In this document: in pieces, positions 59,884-64,000 of the stretch
How the letters are laid out: every line of letters starts with the position of its first letter
How positions within the stretch are numbered: position 1 is the first letter of the stretch
DNA from: Brevibacillus parabrevis
GTDB taxonomy: Bacteria > Bacillota > Bacilli > Brevibacillales > Brevibacillaceae
Reading direction: 5' to 3'
Assembly: GCF_003710905.1 (NCBI RefSeq)
Contig: NZ_RHHV01000001.1
Coordinates: 1 to 64,000, forward strand
DNA: 64,000 bases
Notes under the pieces: model-generated
Seen by the model: only the letters and a program-made list of their open reading frames with translations
Databases searched by the model: none
Told to the model about the DNA's origin: nothing
Program-made: the position numbers and the translations under genes

Positions 59884-60640
59884 CAATTGGCCGAGCGGCC
59901 TTACGTACTTGCTGTTGCTTTTGACTTGGGAGGGGCTGTCCCGCGTGTATCCTCCTGTCATTTTGCCGGGGCCGTGGGAGAGCTTGCAGACGTTGATTGG
60001 CTTATACGAAAAAGGCCGCCTGATGGAGCCGCTGCTCTACTCGTTTCTCAGGCTCGCAGCAGGCTTTGGTATCGCTTTTTTGCTTGGAACCGGGCTTGGC
60101 GTCTTCGCAGGCGCACAAGAGCTGGTGTTCAAGCTGGTTAGCCCGGCCGTTTCCGTGTTGCAGGCAGTTCCCCCCGTTTCCTGGATGCTGCTTGCCATTC
60201 TCTGGCTCGGGGTGAATGGCGGGGCGCAAATTTTCGTCGTGGCACTCGCCCTGTTTCCGCTCTTCTTTTTCAATTCCTTGCAGGGCGTGCGGCAATTGCC
60301 CAAGGAGCTGCTAGAGATGGCGCGCGTCTTTTCGGTCAATCGCCGCAAGCAGCTCGTGGATATTATTTTGCCAGCGCTCGCTCCGTTCTGGTCGGCTGCG
60401 CTTACCGTCAGCGTCGGCATGGGCTGGAAAACGATCGTCATGGCGGAGCTGATCAGCGGACAGACGGGGATCGGAGCTTCGATGAACACAGCGCGCATTT
60501 ACTTGAAAACGGAAGAAGTGATGGCCTGGACATTGCTCGTTGCCTTGTTGGGGATGGCTTTGGAAGTGCTCGTGCGCAAAATCACCCGGCCGCGCGAAAG
60601 GAGGGGGAGCGCCGCATGCGATTTACAGGAATCTCGTTGA
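59858..60640 (+). CDS. ABC permease, NitT/TauT type
   Basis: Inner-membrane permease of 260 residues with six helices. Recognisable segments are LPGPWESLQTL, SFLRLAAGFGIAFLLGTGLGVFAG, and the EAA loop LLEMARVFSVNRRKQLVDIILPALAPFW. The ATG at 59858 has GGAGG 11 nt upstream inside the lipoprotein gene. Its end overlaps the ATPase gene by 25 bp, showing tight translational coupling of the transporter. Confidence 0.9.
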   Translation: MPIFTTARNNWPSGLTYLLLLLTWEGLSRVYPPVILPGPWESLQTLIGLYEKGRLMEPLLYSFLRLAAGFGIAFLLGTGLGVFAGAQELVFKLVSPAVSVLQAVPPVSWMLLAILWLGVNGGAQIFVVALALFPLFFFNSLQGVRQLPKELLEMARVFSVNRRKQLVDIILPALAPFWSAALTVSVGMGWKTIVMAELISGQTGIGASMNTARIYLKTEEVMAWTLLVALLGMALEVLVRKITRPRERRGSAACDLQESR

Positions 60641-61383
60641 AATATGGAGCTGGTCGGCTGCTTTTCGATAACTTTTCGCTGGAGGCAGCCAAAGGTCAAG
60701 TGACGTGCCTGATGGGAACATCGGGGATTGGCAAAACGACTCTGCTGAAAATGGCTGCCGGGCTGATCCGGCCTGCGCAGGGAGTCATTTCGCGCGATGA
60801 AGGGGAACGGCTGGGCTACGTTTTTCAGGAACCGCGCCTTCTGCCTGAGAAGACGGTGCTAGAAAACGTCCTGTGGGTGTTGGAGCAACGGCAAGAGCAA
60901 GAACAAGAGCGGGTGCTTGCCATGCTGGATGCTGCTGATTTGAGTGCGGTGCTGCACGCATACCCTGACCAGTTGAGCGGCGGGATGCGGCAGCGTGTGT
61001 CGGTCGTTCGCGCTTTTGCCGCGCGGCCTGGACTGTTGTTTATGGATGAGCCTTTTCAAAGTCTGGACGCTGCTACACGAGCTGGCATGCACCAGTTGTT
61101 CAGGAAGCTGTGGGAAAGCGAGCAGCCGACCGTTTTGCTCGTGACACACGATCTGGACGAAGCGCTCGCTCTCGGAACGCGCATTGTTGTGCTGGGATGT
61201 AGGCCAATGAACATTTTGGCTGATGTAACGGCAGCTTCGGTGGAGCAACATGGCGGCACGTACTTCTCGCAAGCAGATCAACGGAGGCTTTGGCAATTGA
61301 CGACAGGAAAAGACGGGAGAGAGACAGATGACAGAAAAACAGCGGCCTTTAAGCTGGCACCATCCGGAAGTAGCGAAATATGA
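60616..61383 (+). CDS. ABC transporter ATPase, NitT/TauT type
   Basis: 255-residue ATPase: Walker A GTSGIGKTT, Q-loop VFQEPRLLPEKT, signature LSGGMRQR, Walker B LLFMDEPF and switch H in VTHDLDEA. The C-terminal tail overlaps the methyltransferase gene by 56 bp. GGAGGGGG lies 8 nt upstream of the ATG. It completes a three-component importer with the two genes before it. Confidence 0.92.
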   Translation: MRFTGISLKYGAGRLLFDNFSLEAAKGQVTCLMGTSGIGKTTLLKMAAGLIRPAQGVISRDEGERLGYVFQEPRLLPEKTVLENVLWVLEQRQEQEQERVLAMLDAADLSAVLHAYPDQLSGGMRQRVSVVRAFAARPGLLFMDEPFQSLDAATRAGMHQLFRKLWESEQPTVLLVTHDLDEALALGTRIVVLGCRPMNILADVTAASVEQHGGTYFSQADQRRLWQLTTGKDGRETDDRKTAAFKLAPSGSSEI

Positions 61384-62044
61384 GCAGACAATCGCGCTGA
61401 AAATTCCCGGGTACGCCTACTTGTACGAAATGACGGAGCGCCTGCTGGGAGCAAAGCTGCCGCAAACCGGAGAGCAGGAGCACATCCTTGTTGTAGGCGC
61501 TGGCGGCGGTCAGGAAATCGTGACACTGGGAGCAAAACATGAGCATTGGACGTTTACAGGTGTTGATCCATCCGCACAAATGCTCGAACGCGCCCGGCAC
61601 AGAACGGCTGGCGCGGACTTGGCTGCGCGTACGGTTTTGCACGAAGGAACGGTCGACGTGCTGCCGGAACAGACAGTCTACGATGCGGCGACATGTCTGC
61701 TCGTGCTTCATTTTGTCAAAGGTCTTGCCGCAAAAAGAGAGCTGTTGCAGCAGATTGCGGCACGGCTGAAGCCAGGTGCCCCGTTTTGTCTCGCAGCCAT
61801 TGCTGGCGATCCGCAGTCGCAGGCGTTTGCCATGCAAATGCAAGCCTGGCGCACGCATATGACCGACAACGGCATTTCTCTTGCCGAGTGGGAGCGTTTT
61901 GCGGCCTCCATGGGCCAAGAATCTGATCCGATCCCAGCCTGCCAAGTGCAAGAGCTGATGGAAGAGGCTGGGTTCGAGCACAGCTCGCGCTACTTCGGTT
62001 CTTATCTGATCAATGCCTGGTTCGCGGTCAAAAGTAGCAGGTGA
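61328..62044 (+). CDS. Class I SAM-dependent methyltransferase
   Basis: A 238-residue cytoplasmic methyltransferase with Rossmann motif I HILVVGAGGGQEIVTLG, motif II FTGVDPSAQMLERA, motif IV-like DAATCLLVLHFV and the LKPGAPFCLAAI strand. Its start (ATG 61328, after GACGGGAGAG) lies 56 bp inside the ATPase gene. This coupling to a transporter operon suggests it modifies the transported or exported small molecule. It does not look like the CntL/nicotianamine synthase group. The methyl acceptor is unknown. Confidence 0.88.
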   Translation: MTEKQRPLSWHHPEVAKYEQTIALKIPGYAYLYEMTERLLGAKLPQTGEQEHILVVGAGGGQEIVTLGAKHEHWTFTGVDPSAQMLERARHRTAGADLAARTVLHEGTVDVLPEQTVYDAATCLLVLHFVKGLAAKRELLQQIAARLKPGAPFCLAAIAGDPQSQAFAMQMQAWRTHMTDNGISLAEWERFAASMGQESDPIPACQVQELMEEAGFEHSSRYFGSYLINAWFAVKSSR

Positions 62045-63462
62045 TGATGATGCAAACAGGCGTGCAGTTTCAGACGCTTATGAGTGCGAAACAGCGCTTT
62101 TGCATGATGACAGCGATCTGCCTTGGAGCTTTTTTGTCGCATTTCACGGCAGGAGTCGTCAACGTGTCGCTGCCTTCTTTTACGCAACTGTTTCAGACGG
62201 AGTTGGGAGTGGCCCAATGGATTACGACCGGATATTTGCTCGTCATCGCTTCGCTGCTTCCCGTCATGGGCAAGCTCGGTGACCGATACGGCCACCGGAT
62301 GCTTCACAACTACGGCTTTTTGCTCTTTACCATCAGCTCGGTTCTCGTCGCATGTTCGACGACGATTGCCACACTGCTTGTCCTGCGGGTCGTGCAAGCC
62401 GTCGGTGCGGCGATGTTTCAGGCTACGAATATCGCTCTGATTACACTGCTGCTCCCAAAGGAAGTGCGTGGGAGAGCGCTTGGGATCATGAGCACGGCTG
62501 TAGCGCTCGGCGGGATGACTGGCCCGATTGCAGGCGGATTTATTGCTTCCGTACTCAGCTGGGAATGGCTGTTTCTCGCGCATGTTCCGGTAGCGGTTGT
62601 AGCGACTGTGCTTGCGTTTCGCTACATTCCTGTTCACTTGCCGAAAAAACAGGCGAAATCAATCGATATTTTTGGCTCGGGCTTGTTCACGATTGCAGCC
62701 AGTTCCCTGATTTTTGCGATTTCTGGCGGAAATGAATGGGGCTGGCTATCGGCGCGGCAAATCATGCTTTACGGCCTTGCCATCGTCGTGCTCTGGCTGT
62801 TGATCTGGCGAGGACGCCATCAGGCAGAGCCGTTTTTGCCTGTCGCGGTTTTTCGGCTTCCTGCTGTCTCGACAGGGCTTTTGATCAGTTTTGCTTCGTT
62901 CGTGTTGGCCAACCTGGTTTTGGTCGTTATGCCGTTCTACCTGCTTGATTATGCGAAAATGTCTTCTCTGTCAGCTGGCTATCTGCTCACAGCGTACCCT
63001 CTGCTGCTGGCATTGACGGGGCCGCTTGGGGGCTGGGCCGCCGACCGTTATCAGGCTCAAGCCGTTGTACTGGCCGGACTGGGGAGCATGGGAGCAGGAC
63101 TGGCCGCCTTGGGAGTATGGCTTGGGCACATGTCCACGGTTGAACTGATCGCAGCGATTGCGCTGGTGGGCGCCGGGATGGGGTTGATCGCCTCGCCAAA
63201 CAACAGTTACATCATGAAGCACGTTCCGCTGGAGCATGCCGGGGCAGTCGGGGGCATGATCGCGCTCACCCGAAACGCAGGACTGGTGACAGGCGCGGCA
63301 CTTGGCCTGGGGATGATGAACGGACAAACAGCAGGGGCGCAACCAGATTTGGAAGCGTACAAAACCGTGTTTATCATGGGTGGCTGGCTCAGCTTATGTT
63401 GCCTGTGCATCTGGGGGTATGCGACCCGTAGCAACGACCGGAAAAAGCGAGCAAACGGATAG
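62044..63462 (+). CDS. MFS exporter, DHA2 family
   Basis: Fourteen-helix exporter of about 472 residues: TAGVVNVSLPSFTQLFQTELGVAQWITTGYLLVIASLLPVMGKLGDRYGHRML (motif A GKLGDRYGHR), LVLRVVQAVGAAMFQATNIAL, and ALGGMTGPIAGGFIAS (motif C-like). It starts within the stop of the methyltransferase gene (GTG 62041 or ATG 62044, 62047 or 62050; the exact one is unclear). In the operon it would be the export route for the product of the methyltransferase and the following oxidoreductase. Confidence 0.88.
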   Translation: MMMQTGVQFQTLMSAKQRFCMMTAICLGAFLSHFTAGVVNVSLPSFTQLFQTELGVAQWITTGYLLVIASLLPVMGKLGDRYGHRMLHNYGFLLFTISSVLVACSTTIATLLVLRVVQAVGAAMFQATNIALITLLLPKEVRGRALGIMSTAVALGGMTGPIAGGFIASVLSWEWLFLAHVPVAVVATVLAFRYIPVHLPKKQAKSIDIFGSGLFTIAASSLIFAISGGNEWGWLSARQIMLYGLAIVVLWLLIWRGRHQAEPFLPVAVFRLPAVSTGLLISFASFVLANLVLVVMPFYLLDYAKMSSLSAGYLLTAYPLLLALTGPLGGWAADRYQAQAVVLAGLGSMGAGLAALGVWLGHMSTVELIAAIALVGAGMGLIASPNNSYIMKHVPLEHAGAVGGMIALTRNAGLVTGAALGLGMMNGQTAGAQPDLEAYKTVFIMGGWLSLCCLCIWGYATRSNDRKKRANG

Positions 63463-63548
63463 CGACCAGACGGATGCCAGGCTTCAATCGTTCCAGTCCA
63501 CGCAGGGGGCAGGGCCGAGAAGCTTTTACAGAAGAGAGGACGAGGCGC

Positions 63549-64000
63549 ATGAAAAAACAAAAAATCCTGGTGGTGGGCGGTTACGGACATGTAGGGGCAA
63601 CGATCTGCAAGGAACTCGGGGAGCTGTATCCAGGCCAGGTGTATGCCGCCGGGCGCAGCATGGAAAAGGCCGAGGCTTTTTGCCGGGAAACAGCGGGGAA
63701 AGTGCGCCCCCTCGCGTTCGATCTTCGACAGCCGCCAGAGCAGGAGCTGCTTGCGGAAGTAAAGCTGGTGGTGATGTGTCTGGACCAGCATGATACGGCA
63801 TTCGCCGAGCAGTGCCTTTTGAGCGGAACGCACTACATCGATGTGTCTGCATCCGGTGCCTTTTTGACCCGCCTGGAGCAATGGGGCAGGCGTTCCCAAG
63901 CGAAGGTTACAGGAACTGCCGTGCTCAGTATCGGACTTGCGCCGGGCTTGACGAATCTGCTCGCAGCCCATGCGCATCGTTTGCTGGAAGAAGTGACGGA
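63549..64000 (+). CDS. Saccharopine dehydrogenase-like oxidoreductase (partial)
   Basis: The gene starts at ATG 63549 and continues past the end of the window; 150 codons are visible. They begin MKKQKILVVGGYGHVGATIC, a Rossmann motif with G-G-x-G-x-x-G, then YAAGRSMEKAEAF, VVMCLDQHDTAFAEQCL, THYIDVSASGAF and IGLAPGLTNLLAAH, the N-terminal NAD(P)-binding domain of saccharopine-dehydrogenase-like proteins. It follows the exporter gene by 86 bp. Members reduce Schiff bases between amino and keto acids; here it could form an opine-like product, which is inference. Confidence 0.82.
   Translation, partial: MKKQKILVVGGYGHVGATICKELGELYPGQVYAAGRSMEKAEAFCRETAGKVRPLAFDLRQPPEQELLAEVKLVVMCLDQHDTAFAEQCLLSGTHYIDVSASGAFLTRLEQWGRRSQAKVTGTAVLSIGLAPGLTNLLAAHAHRLLEEVT

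Noticed and set aside
1..64000. CRISPR arrays, insertion sequences, phage genes
   Set aside because: No regularly spaced repeats, transposase motifs, terminal inverted repeats flanking a transposase, or phage structural genes were seen.

Overview
The window looks like a chromosomal segment of a Gram-positive, spore-forming Firmicute, most probably a Brevibacillus of the brevis group. The reasons are the synteny tRNA cluster - rocF - sigW - rsiW - cdaA - cdaR - glmM - glmS, a glmS ribozyme, a Spo0E-like phosphatase, Bacillus-type SD sequences, frequent TTG/GTG starts, and a MocR-type regulator directly upstream of ddl, an arrangement described in Brevibacillus brevis. Most of the DNA has moderate GC; about 9.4-10.4 kb and 43.3-45.95 kb are clearly AT-rich. 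All coordinates were read by hand.

Layout. 0-0.7 kb: seven tRNA genes. 0.9-9.3 kb: housekeeping block with arginase, a small Spo0E-like gene, the SigW/RsiW stress sigma system with its own promoter, the c-di-AMP cyclase and its regulator, GlmM, and GlmS behind a self-cleaving ribozyme, linking envelope stress, c-di-AMP and cell-wall precursor supply. 9.6-24.8 kb: accessory genes, including an orphan AT-rich protein, glpT with a catabolite-controlled attenuated leader, a SWIM-SNF2 helicase, an epoxide hydrolase with a MarR regulator, a two-component system with a secreted protein, an AraC regulator, a TrmB-type regulator with a DHA2 exporter, and a MarR/GNAT pair. 24.9-28.4 kb: ddlR-ddl and an SDR oxidoreductase.

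28.5-37.9 kb: a complete nine-gene opine-metallophore operon (cntKLM biosynthesis, cntABCDF import, cntE export) behind a strong promoter whose start region carries a Zur box. 38-42.5 kb: a butanediol-dehydrogenase gene with a divergent LacI regulator, then a TetR regulator and a divergent MFS exporter sharing interlocked promoters. 42.5-46.2 kb: a gene-poor stretch and an AT-rich island with a secreted permuted papain-like protein, bordered by a beheaded ABC-transporter ATPase gene. 46.3-49.4 kb: an HxlR regulator whose probable operator is repeated before an MFS gene and an aldo-keto reductase gene. 49.5-52.5 kb: a PepSY protein and a response regulator, followed by a truncated amidohydrolase where a kinase would be expected. 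52.6-55.7 kb: alkylation/base-excision repair genes (mini-Ada protein, nfo, alkA, divergent adaA). 55.8-57.6 kb: threonine aldolase and small enzymes.

57.7-64 kb: a LuxR-type regulator and, divergently, an operon of lipoprotein, permease, ATPase, methyltransferase, DHA2 exporter and a saccharopine-dehydrogenase-like enzyme that runs off the window. A Fur-like box lies at its promoter. It has the same functional parts (make, export, re-import) as the Zur-controlled cnt operon and is the best candidate here for an undescribed metal-related small-molecule system.
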